This document shows, one piece after another, positions 45,623-54,229 of a DNA stretch of 64,000 bases; the first letter of the stretch is position 1; every line of letters starts with the position of its first letter. Position numbers and translations under genes: made by a program. Under the pieces are notes generated by a model that ran no database searches, was not told the origin of the DNA, and was given only the letters and a program-made list of their open reading frames with translations. This stretch comes from Acidihalobacter_A sp037381185 (lineage in GTDB: Bacteria; Pseudomonadota; Gammaproteobacteria; DSM-5130; Acidihalobacteraceae), in the NCBI RefSeq assembly GCF_037381185.1, contig NZ_JARRQY010000005.1, positions 1 through 64,000 of the forward strand, read 5' to 3'.

Positions 45623-47521
45623 TCACGCCCAGCGTCCGACTCCGGAGGCCCCCAGTACTTCCAGCAACTCGTCGAGGATAGCCGGATCGTCAATCGTCGG
45701 CGGCGTCTTCCACTCCTCGCCATCGACCATCTGCGCCATCACCCGGCGCAGGATCTTGCCTGAGCGCGTCTTCGGCAACCGCGGTACGGCCACCACCAGT
45801 TTGAAGAACGCCACCGGGCCTATCTCGTCGCGCACCAGCTGCACCAGCTCCGCAGCCGCTTCCTCCGGCTCCCGGCGCACGCCGTTCTTGAGGACGAACA
45901 GGCCCAGCGGAACCTGCCCCTTCATGTCGTCCCGAATGCCGAACACCGCGCATTCGGCCACGTCGGGATGGCTCGCCAGCACCTCTTCGATCTCGCCGGT
46001 GGAGATGCGGTGGCCGGCCACGTTGATGACGTCGTCCGTGCGGCTCATGATCCAGACGTAGCCATCGAGATCCTTGAAGCCCGAATCGCCGGTCAGGTAG
46101 TAACCCGGAAAGCGCGACAGATAACCGTCCACGAAACGCTGTTCGCCGTTCCACAAACCCGGCAGCGTACCCGGAGGCAGCGGCAGCTTGATGACGATCG
46201 CGCCCATGCCCCCGGTCTCGACCTCATGCCCCTCCGGGGCCACGACTCTGACGTCGTAGCCCGGCATCGCCACCGTCGGCGATCCCGCCTTGACCGGCAG
46301 CATACCCACACCCAGCGGATTGCCGACGATGGCCCAGCCGGTCTCGGTCTGCCACCAGTGATCGATCACCGGGCGTTCGAGGTACTTGCCCGCCCAGTGC
46401 AGGGTGTCGGCATCGCAGCGTTCGCCGGCCAGGAACAGCGCCTGCAATGAGGACAGATCGTAGCGGCGCATGTGTTCCGCCTCGGGATCCTCCTTCTTGA
46501 TCGCGCGAATCGCGGTCGGCGCCGTGAACAGCACGCGCACGCCGTATTCCTCCACCACGCGCCAGAACGCACCCGGATCGGGCGTGCCGACCGGCTTGCC
46601 CTCATACACCACCGTGGTGCAGCCCATCAGCAGCGGCGCATAGACGATGTAGCTGTGCCCGACCACCCAGCCGACGTCCGATGCCGCCCAGTACACGTCA
46701 CCGGGCTGCACGCCGTAAAGGTTGCGCATGCTCCACAGCAGGGCGACGGCGTGCCCACCGTTGTCGCGCACCACGCCCTTGGGCTGACCCGTCGTGCCCG
46801 AGGTATAGAGCACGTACAGCGGATCGGTCGCGGCGACCGGCACGCAGTCGACGGGCTCGGCCTCGGCGCAAGCCTGTTTCCAATCGAAATCGCGGCCTTT
46901 GACCAGTTCCGCCGACAGTTGTTCGCGCTGCAGGATCAGGCAGGCATCCGGCTTGTGCGAGGACTGCTCGATGGCGTCGTCGAGCAGGTGCTTGTAAGGC
47001 ACCAGCCGCGTCGGTTCGATGCCGCAGGACGCCGACAGGATCAGCCTGGGCTTGGCGTCGTCGATACGCCGCGCGAGTTCGTGCGCGGCGAAGCCGCCGA
47101 ACACCACCGAGTGGATCGCGCCTATGCGGGCGCAGGCCAGCATACCCATCACGGCTTCCGGAATCATCGGCATGTACAGAATCACCCGATCGCCCTTCCC
47201 GACGCCATGCGCCTGCAGCGCACCGGCCAGGCGCGCTACCTCGTCACGCAGTTCGGCGTAGCTGTAGCGGCGCTTGGACCTGCTTACCGGACTATCGTAG
47301 ATCAGCGCGTCGCGCTCGCCGTGACCATCGCGTACGTGACGGTCGAGCGTATTGAAGCAGGTATTCATGCTGGCGCCGGCAAACCAGCGAGGCACCGGCT
47401 CGGCATCGCGATCCAGCACCTTGTCCCACGACCGGTCCCAGTCGACCGCCTGCGCCGCTTCACCCCAGAAACCCTCCGGATCCTCCAGCGAACGCCTGTA
47501 AATCTCCTCGTAATCGTTCAT
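45623..47521 (-). CDS. prpE: Propionate-CoA ligase (PrpE)
   Basis: Activates propionate to propionyl-CoA through an adenylate. It has 632 residues. The AMP-binding motif VLYTSGTTGQPKGVVRD, the WWQTETGW segment and the C-terminal LPKTRSGKILRR with the catalytic, acetylatable lysine are all visible. The N terminus YEEIYRRSLEDPEGFW fits PrpE better than acetyl-CoA synthetase. It is the first gene of prpE-prpR-prpB-prpC-prpD. Confidence 0.93.
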   Translation of the reverse strand: MNDYEEIYRRSLEDPEGFWGEAAQAVDWDRSWDKVLDRDAEPVPRWFAGASMNTCFNTLDRHVRDGHGERDALIYDSPVSRSKRRYSYAELRDEVARLAGALQAHGVGKGDRVILYMPMIPEAVMGMLACARIGAIHSVVFGGFAAHELARRIDDAKPRLILSASCGIEPTRLVPYKHLLDDAIEQSSHKPDACLILQREQLSAELVKGRDFDWKQACAEAEPVDCVPVAATDPLYVLYTSGTTGQPKGVVRDNGGHAVALLWSMRNLYGVQPGDVYWAASDVGWVVGHSYIVYAPLLMGCTTVVYEGKPVGTPDPGAFWRVVEEYGVRVLFTAPTAIRAIKKEDPEAEHMRRYDLSSLQALFLAGERCDADTLHWAGKYLERPVIDHWWQTETGWAIVGNPLGVGMLPVKAGSPTVAMPGYDVRVVAPEGHEVETGGMGAIVIKLPLPPGTLPGLWNGEQRFVDGYLSRFPGYYLTGDSGFKDLDGYVWIMSRTDDVINVAGHRISTGEIEEVLASHPDVAECAVFGIRDDMKGQVPLGLFVLKNGVRREPEEAAAELVQLVRDEIGPVAFFKLVVAVPRLPKTRSGKILRRVMAQMVDGEEWKTPPTIDDPAILDELLEVLGASGVGRWA

Positions 47522-47605
47522 ATGTCGACACTCTGATCAAAAAATCGACTTGAACATCCCTGTCGCGCCATCATGAATCGTCTCCTCCTGACTATGGAAA
47601 GTCAC

Positions 47606-47622
47606 TTTTACAGACTGTAAAA
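47606..47622. promoter_or_regulatory. Candidate GntR-type operator upstream of prpE
   Basis: TTTTACA-GAC-TGTAAAA is a perfect 7-bp inverted repeat with a 3-base centre, 85 bases before the prpE start. It is typical in size and symmetry for GntR/FCD dimers. The 47522-47991 gap otherwise holds a low-GC stretch (about 47590-47690), including AATAT-CAG-ATATT, and no supported gene. Confidence 0.6.
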
Positions 47623-47991
47623 AAGTCCGAAAAGCCAACCAATATCAGATATTTTCTTTTAACTATCAATCTACAAAAACATGTGTTCAATCCGAGGTCG
47701 ACGCCAATCCGTGCTATCGAAAGCCCGTATCAGATGCCATGAACGCTTTATATAGCACATCATGATTGTCAACAATATTGAGAGAATAGGCGCCATATGT
47801 CCATACAACAAGGGACCCGCCGACGATCTGTGGGTGACTGCGGGCGAAGAGATGAAGACAATCGTAGGGGGAACTTGCGAAACGCGCGGATACGGGAAGG
47901 CGGCGGACACCCTGAGAGTGTCCGCCGAAGAATCGCTAGAGAGAGTCGATCGACCGCGCGAGCGGCGGCCGAAGAATGCGGATGAGCCGCC

Positions 47992-49791
47992 TCAGCGGAT
48001 CAGCGGCTCGTCCGGGCCCGGCTTGTCCTTGCACTCCAGGAAAATGCGGCGGGTGCAATGTCGACACACCTCCTGATCGAGCTTGTTGGCCACGATGTCG
48101 TGCAGGGCATCGGTCTTGCTCGAATACATGTTCTCGGCACCAATCTCGTCACGGAACCCGCCCCGCGTCAGCGCCTCGCAGACACCCGGCTTGATCCTGT
48201 AGAAATACAGTCCACCACCTGCCTTGCGATGGCCGCGTGCCTCCTGCGCCAGGTACTCGGCTCCCGCCACATCCACGAAGTTCATGCCCGATGCCACGAC
48301 CATCAGATGCTTCTGCTGCGGATTCTGCTCCGCGTAGTCGCGCAGGGTCTCGCGAATGTGATTGATCGCACCGAAGAACACCGAACCGTCGATGCGCACA
48401 ATCTTGAATTGCGGACACTCCGGCAGCGACGGATCGGTATTGAACTTGCGGTCCGGCAGTGACGGGTCCGGCACGCGCACCAGCATGCGCGGACGCGAGG
48501 TGCGGTGCAGATAGGTCACCAGCGAAGCCACCACGCCGACCATGATGGCGAACTCCAGATCCATCAACAGGGTGGAGAAAAAGGTCACCGCCAGCACCGC
48601 CGCCTCGGAACGGCTGGTCTTTAGGATCACGCCAATGTGGTGAAAATCGATCAGCCCCCAGGCGACCAGCATGAGAATGCCGGCCATGGCGGCATTCGGC
48701 AGGTAGCTCGCATACGGTGCAACCAGCAACACCACACCCATGAGCATGACGCCGGCGAACGCGGCTGCCAGCGGCGTACGGGCGCCGGCCTCGTAGTTCA
48801 CGCCGGAACGATTGAAGGAACCGGTCGCAACGTAGGCCGAGAAAAAACTGCCGACCACGTTAGACAGCCCCTGGCCGATGAACTCCTGATTGCCGTCCAC
48901 ATGCTGCCCCGAACGCACTCCGATCGAGCGCGCGATGGAGACCGCCTCGGTCAGCGCCAGCACGGTCACCGCGATCGCGCCGGGCAGCAGATCCTTGATC
49001 GCCTGCAGCGAAAAATCAGGGCTCGACAACGGCGGCAGCGAAGCCGGCAGAGCGCCTATGGTCACGATCCCCGTCACGTCCTGGCCGTAGATCCGGTTGA
49101 GCACGAATGCACCCAGCGAGCCGACCAGCATCGCCGCGATCATATAGGGGACGCGTTTGACGTAGCGTTTGAAGAACAATCCCGAAACCAATGTCAGCAC
49201 GCTGACCGCGACCACCCAGAAGTTGATCTCCACCGCATGCTGTCCAATGTGCACCAGGATTTCGTGCGGATGCAGTCCGCGCGGAATGTCCATGCCGAGG
49301 AAATGCTTGAGCTGGCTGCTGGCGATGAGAATGGCCGCGCCGGCGGTGAAGCCGATGATCACCGAATGCGAGATGAAATTGACCAGCGTGCCCAGACGTG
49401 CCGCCCCCATGGCAATCTGGATCAGGCCGACCAGGAAGGTCAGCGTCAACGCCAGACGGACGAACTCCGGGCTACCCGGCGCCGCATGCATGGACAACAC
49501 CGACAGCAGCACGATCGAGGCCGCCGTGGTCGGCCCCGAAACCAGATGCCAGGACGAGCCGAAGAACGCGGCGACGATCGCCGGCACCATGGCGGTGTAA
49601 AGTCCGTACTCGAGCGGCATGCCGGCGATTGCGGCGAAGGCAACGCCCTGCGGCAATACCACGATGGCGCCGGTGAGGCCGGCCATGAAGTCCGCTTTCG
49701 CAGAGTCGCGCCCGACATTGGGCAACCACTGCATGAAAGGGAACAAGAGCTTTACCCAGCCGGGTAATTTCACACGGGCGGTGTTATCCAA
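47992..49791 (-). CDS. SulP family anion transporter with STAS domain
   Basis: A 599-residue inner-membrane transporter of the SLC26/SulP family, which moves sulfate, bicarbonate or dicarboxylates. The start is TTG at 49791 with GGAGG 6 bases upstream. The transmembrane part (LLFPFMQWLPNVGRDSAKAD onwards, with VVGSFFSAYVATGSFNRSGV) is followed by a cytoplasmic STAS domain (about 440-560). The C-terminal tail has CRHCTRRIFLEC, an extra cysteine cluster that may bind metal. The substrate is not determinable. Confidence 0.88.
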   Translation of the reverse strand: MDNTARVKLPGWVKLLFPFMQWLPNVGRDSAKADFMAGLTGAIVVLPQGVAFAAIAGMPLEYGLYTAMVPAIVAAFFGSSWHLVSGPTTAASIVLLSVLSMHAAPGSPEFVRLALTLTFLVGLIQIAMGAARLGTLVNFISHSVIIGFTAGAAILIASSQLKHFLGMDIPRGLHPHEILVHIGQHAVEINFWVVAVSVLTLVSGLFFKRYVKRVPYMIAAMLVGSLGAFVLNRIYGQDVTGIVTIGALPASLPPLSSPDFSLQAIKDLLPGAIAVTVLALTEAVSIARSIGVRSGQHVDGNQEFIGQGLSNVVGSFFSAYVATGSFNRSGVNYEAGARTPLAAAFAGVMLMGVVLLVAPYASYLPNAAMAGILMLVAWGLIDFHHIGVILKTSRSEAAVLAVTFFSTLLMDLEFAIMVGVVASLVTYLHRTSRPRMLVRVPDPSLPDRKFNTDPSLPECPQFKIVRIDGSVFFGAINHIRETLRDYAEQNPQQKHLMVVASGMNFVDVAGAEYLAQEARGHRKAGGGLYFYRIKPGVCEALTRGGFRDEIGAENMYSSKTDALHDIVANKLDQEVCRHCTRRIFLECKDKPGPDEPLIR

Positions 49792-49848
49792 GACAAACCT
49801 CCATCGGTGCGTTCCCGGCTCGTTGGCCAGGCTGTTTTATTTGACAAG

Positions 49849-49858
49849 ACAAGCGCTT
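49849..49858. promoter_or_regulatory. Short palindrome between sulP and the P-type ATPase
   Basis: CAAGCGCTTG is a perfect 10-bp palindrome in the 178-base divergent spacer, next to TTGACA (49841) and before TATAAC (49883). Spacing between these boxes is too long for one promoter. Weak evidence only. Confidence 0.25.
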
Positions 49859-49969
49859 GCCACCCCCCAAAAGGCTTGCCAGTATAACGCATGGGCATCG
49901 TCAAAGCCGCCAACAGCAAGCCGTACACCGCAAGATCTTTAGCAACGGAACCGGAAACGCGGCGGGAAC

Positions 49970-52720
49970 ATGGATCCGCCCCCATCATCTGCAACAACGG
50001 ATACGGATATGGACATCGGACACGATCCTGTGGACTGGCATGCAGTGAGCGCCGACCAAGCCTTGCAGGCCTTGGGCAGTACACGCCAGGGACTGGGCGC
50101 GACTGAAGCCGCCGAGCGCTTGGCCGCCCACGGCCCCAACCGCCTGCCGGCCCCTCCCCCACCCAGCCGCCTGCGCCGACTGGCGCTGCAGTTCCACAAT
50201 CTGCTGATCTACATCCTGCTGATCGCCGGCGTGCTCACGCTGGCGCTCGGACACTTGATCGATGCCGGCGTGATCTTCGGCGTGGTCGTCATCAACGCCC
50301 TGATCGGCTACGTACAGGAAGGCAAGGCCGAGGACGCCATGGCGGCGATCCGCGCCATGCTTTCGCCGCACGCCACCGTGCTGCGCGACGGCCACTACGC
50401 CGAACTCGACGCCGCCGACATCGTCGTCGGCGACCTCGTACTGTTGCAGGCCGGCGACCGCGTGCCGGCCGACGTGCGCCTGCTCAGCGCGCATCGCCTG
50501 CGCATCGACGAGTCCGCCCTGACCGGCGAGTCGGTACCGGTCGACAAGCAATCCGAGGCGACGCCGGAACAGAGCGTGCTGGCCGAACGCCACAGCATGG
50601 CCTACTCCGGCACCCTGGTGGTCAACGGACAAGGCTTGGGCCTGGTCGCCGCCACCGGCAGCGATACGGAAATCGGTCGTATCAATATCCTGCTGGCCGG
50701 CGTGGAAACGCTGACCACGCCACTGCTGAAGCAGATCGCCGGTTTCTCGCGCACCCTCACCGGGTTGATCCTGGGCTTGGCGGTATTCACCGTCGCGGTC
50801 GGCGTCGGCTTGCGCGGCGAATCCATCCAAGACATGTTTCTCGCCGCCGTCGCGCTGGCCGTCGCCGCCATTCCGGAAGGCCTGCCGGCAATTATCACCA
50901 TTACGCTGGCGATCGGGGTGCGCCGCATGGCCGCGCGCAACGTCATCATCCGACGCCTGCCGGCGGTCGAGACGCTGGGCGCGGTCAGTGTCGTCTGCAC
51001 CGACAAGACAGGCACCCTCACGCGCAACGAAATGACCGTGGTCGATGCGGCCACCGCCATCGACCGCTATGCCTTCGGCGGTGTCGGCTATGCGCCCTTC
51101 GGCGGCATCGAACGCCTGGACGACTCGATTGCAGGCAGCGCCGTGCAACCGGACGAGGCGCCGGACCTGATGGAATTGCTGCGCGGCGGCCTGCTGTGCA
51201 ACGACGGCGACATCGCCCAACAGGAGCAGGAGTGGGTGGCGATCGGCGACCCGATGGATGCAGCGCTGGTCGCCCTCGCCCGCAAGGGCGGCCTCGATCC
51301 TGCCTACGAGCGCGAGGCCTGGCCGCGCGCCGACGTGGTGCCTTTCGAATCCCAACGCCAGTTCATGGCCACGCTGCACCGCGACCATGCCGGCCATGCC
51401 TTCGTCGTGCTCAAAGGCGCGCCGGAACGCATTCTGGATCGCTGCAACTCCCAACGTGCGCACGGCCAGGCCATCGAGCTCGAAGCCGACAAATGGCACA
51501 CTCTGCTCGACTCCCTCGCCGCGCAGGGCCAACGCGTCCTCGCCGTGGCCTACAAAGCGCTGGAAACGTCGCCCGAGACGCTCGAACTAGACGAACTGGA
51601 GAGTGGTTTCAGCCTGCTCGGCCTGCTCGGCTTCATCGACCCGCCACGCGAGGAAGCAAGCGCTGCGGTTGCCGCAGCCCAGTCCGCCGGCATCCGCGTG
51701 AAGATGATCACCGGCGACCACGCCGCCACTGCAGCCGCCATCGGCGCCTCGCTCGGCTTGAGCGACGCGAGCCGCGTACTGACCGGGCCGGAAATCGACG
51801 GCCTGGACGTCGCACAACTCCGCCAAGCCGTGCACGACAGCGGCGTCATCGCGCGCGCCGCGCCGGAGCACAAGCTACGCCTCATCGAAGCGCTGCAGGC
51901 CGAAGGACAAACCGTCGCAATGACCGGCGACGGCGTCAACGACGCCCCTGCACTCAAGCGCGCCGACGTCGGCGTGGCCATGGGCCGCAAGGGCACGGAA
52001 GCCGCCAAGGAGGCCGCCGAAATTGTCGTCACCGACGACAATTTCGCCTCCATCATCGCCGGCGTGGAAGAAGGCCGCACGGCCTACGACAACATCCGCA
52101 AGGCCATTCTGTTCATCTTGCCGACCAACGGCGCCGAGGCGCTGGTCATCATCGCCGCCATCCTCAGCGGCACCTGGCTGCCCATCACCCCGGTGCAGAT
52201 TCTCTGGATCAACATGATCACGGCCGTCACTCTGGCCCTGGCCCTGGCCTTCGAACCACCCGAAACCGCGGTAATGCGGCGCAGACCGCGCGCCCCGCAC
52301 TCGCCGCTGCTGTCGCGCTTCCTGCTGTGGCGCATCGCACTGGTTTCGCTGCTGCTGCTCGCCGCGGTGGATTTCGTGTTCTTCTGGCTGCTGCAGCAGG
52401 GCGCCGACATCGACACCGCACGCACCGCCGCGGTCAACATGCTAGTGCTCGGCGAGGCCTCCTACCTGCTCAACGCTCGCTACCTGTCGGCCGCAACCAC
52501 CAACCGCAACGGCCTGTTCGGCAACCGTTGGGCACTGCTGGCCATCGCCCTGGTGCTTTTCTTCCAGCTCTTGCTGACCTATGCACCGCCGATGCAGCTA
52601 CTGTTCTCCACCGCCCCCCTGAACGCCGGCACCTGGCTGCTGCTGCTGGCGTTTGCCGTTGCGCTATACGGGTTGATCGAGGTTGAGAAAATGGTGGTGC
52701 GGAGGCGGAGCAAGGGTTGA
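49970..52720 (+). CDS. Cation-translocating P-type ATPase (P2A-like)
   Basis: A 916-residue ion pump with the order actuator domain (DESALTGESVPVDKQ), phosphorylation motif CTDKTGTLTRNEMTVV, nucleotide domain (VLKGAPERIL) and hinge MTGDGVNDAPALKRADVGVAMG, with about ten membrane helices. Helix 4 has PEGLP, as in Ca2+ pumps. Helix 6 reads NMITAVTLALALAFEPPE, lacking the aspartate that coordinates Ca2+ in SERCA (N..TD). The ion is therefore uncertain. ATG 50009 is an alternative start. Divergent from sulP. Confidence 0.92.
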   Translation: MDPPPSSATTDTDMDIGHDPVDWHAVSADQALQALGSTRQGLGATEAAERLAAHGPNRLPAPPPPSRLRRLALQFHNLLIYILLIAGVLTLALGHLIDAGVIFGVVVINALIGYVQEGKAEDAMAAIRAMLSPHATVLRDGHYAELDAADIVVGDLVLLQAGDRVPADVRLLSAHRLRIDESALTGESVPVDKQSEATPEQSVLAERHSMAYSGTLVVNGQGLGLVAATGSDTEIGRINILLAGVETLTTPLLKQIAGFSRTLTGLILGLAVFTVAVGVGLRGESIQDMFLAAVALAVAAIPEGLPAIITITLAIGVRRMAARNVIIRRLPAVETLGAVSVVCTDKTGTLTRNEMTVVDAATAIDRYAFGGVGYAPFGGIERLDDSIAGSAVQPDEAPDLMELLRGGLLCNDGDIAQQEQEWVAIGDPMDAALVALARKGGLDPAYEREAWPRADVVPFESQRQFMATLHRDHAGHAFVVLKGAPERILDRCNSQRAHGQAIELEADKWHTLLDSLAAQGQRVLAVAYKALETSPETLELDELESGFSLLGLLGFIDPPREEASAAVAAAQSAGIRVKMITGDHAATAAAIGASLGLSDASRVLTGPEIDGLDVAQLRQAVHDSGVIARAAPEHKLRLIEALQAEGQTVAMTGDGVNDAPALKRADVGVAMGRKGTEAAKEAAEIVVTDDNFASIIAGVEEGRTAYDNIRKAILFILPTNGAEALVIIAAILSGTWLPITPVQILWINMITAVTLALALAFEPPETAVMRRRPRAPHSPLLSRFLLWRIALVSLLLLAAVDFVFFWLLQQGADIDTARTAAVNMLVLGEASYLLNARYLSAATTNRNGLFGNRWALLAIALVLFFQLLLTYAPPMQLLFSTAPLNAGTWLLLLAFAVALYGLIEVEKMVVRRRSKG

Positions 52721-52861
52721 GTGTTTTTTTGCCGGGATGGTTTTGTGGTGTCTTCATCACGGTTACGCAAGCACGTTCACTAGCCGCATGATGCCTGTGT
52801 CGAACACGAAACCAGGCGGGTACTGCTGATACTGAGTACGCGAAATCGACGTACTTATAAC

Positions 52862-53412
52862 CCTGGCAGCCGGTTTCGGGCGCGAATCAGCGTGTCGGGT
52901 TTTAATTGATCGCGGTGACGCGCCCGAGCCTCTTTCTTTGCATGCCCAAAGAAAGAGGCGAAAGAAAGGCACCCCAAGCACTCTGCACCTGTGCCATTGG
53001 CGGCTGCAGCGCCTCCAGGCTGTTTCGCCACAAGGCGCGTCGCGCAGGGAAGGCTCATTGCCTTCGCCAGCGGCGCAACACCGGGGCGGGACAGCCTGGT
53101 GTCGCCCTTCGGGTGGGCTGGTGTGCGCCCATGGCTGCGTTGCGGCGCTTGCCAAGGGCTCAGGCCATTGCCTTCGCACCGCGCCTGGCCCTGAACGCAC
53201 ACCAGCCCACTGCAGTGGCCAATGACACAGGCGCAGAGTGCTATGCCTTGTCCCTACGGGCAAACCTCGAGAGCACACCCCGTCACGGGGCACCGCAGAC
53301 ACTTGCCCTCCTGGCAAAGCCTGCGCGGGCGGCGTCCTGCCGCCCGACCCCGCGCCGGGGCGCACGCTCGAGGCAAGACCACACGGGAACCGGAGAGTCA
53401 AAACAGAACGCA
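52862..53412 (-). repeat. Intergenic composite repeat, copy R3 (inverted, carries inner module A)
   Basis: Read on the minus strand it follows the same order as R2. H1 (53326-53346 on plus) has an 8-bp stem CGGGCGGC/GCCGCCCG with loop AGGAC on the minus strand. H2 (about 53295-53324) is an imperfect stem around TTGCC/GGCAA with loop AGGAG. The conserved GTAGGGACAAGGC block is followed by the inner module. H3 is GCCTCTTTCTTTG, a 6-nt loop and CAAAGAAAGAGGC (52928-52959). The tail motif GATTCGCGCCCGAAAC lies at 52873-52892. R3 and R4 form a head-to-head inverted pair centred near 53.42 kb. Confidence 0.85.
52977..53242 (+). repeat. Inner module A, 266 bp with terminal inverted repeats
   Basis: Begins AGCACTCTGCACCTGTG and ends with the near inverse ...GCAGAGTGCT, so about 22 of 25 terminal bases pair. 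It is about 95% identical over its length to module B at 53634-53897. No transposase or reading frame of substance lies inside; an internal GAAGGC-TCATT-GCCTTC hairpin is present. It resembles a miniature inverted-repeat element. Confidence 0.8.
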
Positions 53413-53432
53413 CCCCAGACGTTTGAATATCT

Positions 53433-54085
53433 GAATCAGCTTGTTCGGAATACTTCGCTTCGGACTCGCTCGGTTTTGACGTTCGGTCCCCCTGATCGCT
53501 TGCCTCGCGAACGTGCCCCTGGGCGGGGATGGCTGACAGGGATGTCAGCCAAGCAGCTCTTGGCCTGGATGGCCAATAGCTGCGAGCCCCGTTCAGGGGT
53601 GCGTTCGCGAGGTTGCCCGACAGGGCCAAGCACAGCACTCTGCACCTGTGCCATTCACAACTGCAGCGCCTCGGCTGTTTCGCCACAAGGCGCGTCGCGC
53701 AGGGAAGGCTCATTGCCTTCACCAGCGGCGCAACACCGGGGCGGGACAGCCTGGTGTCGCCCTTCGGGTGGGCTGGTGTGCGCCCATGGCTACGTTGCGG
53801 CGCTTGCCAAGGGCTCGGGCCATTGCCTTCGCACCGCGCCTTGCCCTGAACCCACACCAGCCCACTGCAGTCGCGAATGGCACAGGTGCAGAGTGCTTTG
53901 GGGATGCGTTTCTTTCGCCGATTACTTTGCGCATTTCAAAGAAACCGGCTCGGGCGCGTCACCTTGATCGATCTGAGACCCAAACGTCGAATCGCGTCCG
54001 AAACAGACCCTCACGGCCAACAAGTACGCCGCTTTCTCTCACGCAGCATCAAAACCACAAACGCTGATTCACGCCCGCCCCCAAC
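53433..54085 (+). repeat. Intergenic composite repeat, copy R4 (carries inner module B)
   Basis: Same order as R2: CGGACTCGC...TTTTGACGTTCGGTCCCCC, then H1 TGGCTGAC-AGGGAT-GTCAGCCA (53530-53551) and H2 GCAGCT-C-TTGGCC, loop TGGAT, GGCCAA-T-AGCTGC (53553-53583). TTGCCCGACAGGGCCAAG, inner module B, and H3 near 53918-53948 follow; H3 here has two mismatches. The motif CGAATCGCGTCCGAAAC is at 53988 and GATTCACGCCCG at 54065. The 52721-54229 gap holds R3, R4, their modules and no supported gene. Confidence 0.85.
53634..53897 (+). repeat. Inner module B, 264 bp with terminal inverted repeats
   Basis: Starts AGCACTCTGCACCTGTGCC and ends with its exact inverse, a perfect terminal repeat of at least 23 bp. 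Where A has CATTGG at the start and CCAATG at the end, B has CATTC and GAATG, so pairing of the ends is kept through compensating changes. It sits at the same internal site of the outer repeat as module A, but in the opposite orientation relative to that repeat. Confidence 0.8.
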
Positions 54086-54229
54086 GAGGCGATGACTCGC
54101 CACAAAGCATTGTCCCCAGACATATAAACAAACAAGCGCTCCACCCAGCTCGTGAGGAACCACAATTAGACCCACAACCACCCGCATAGTAGATTCCCCA
54201 CACACCCGAAACCGGAAACCAACCAAACA

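Noticed and set aside
52763..53857. A 364-codon minus-strand open frame, with overlapping plus-strand frames (52906-53967 and others)
   Set aside because: It spans repeats R3, R4 and both inner modules; the protein repeats the same segment twice and is rich in R, G, P, H and S without any domain. It is an artefact of stop-poor GC-rich repeats.
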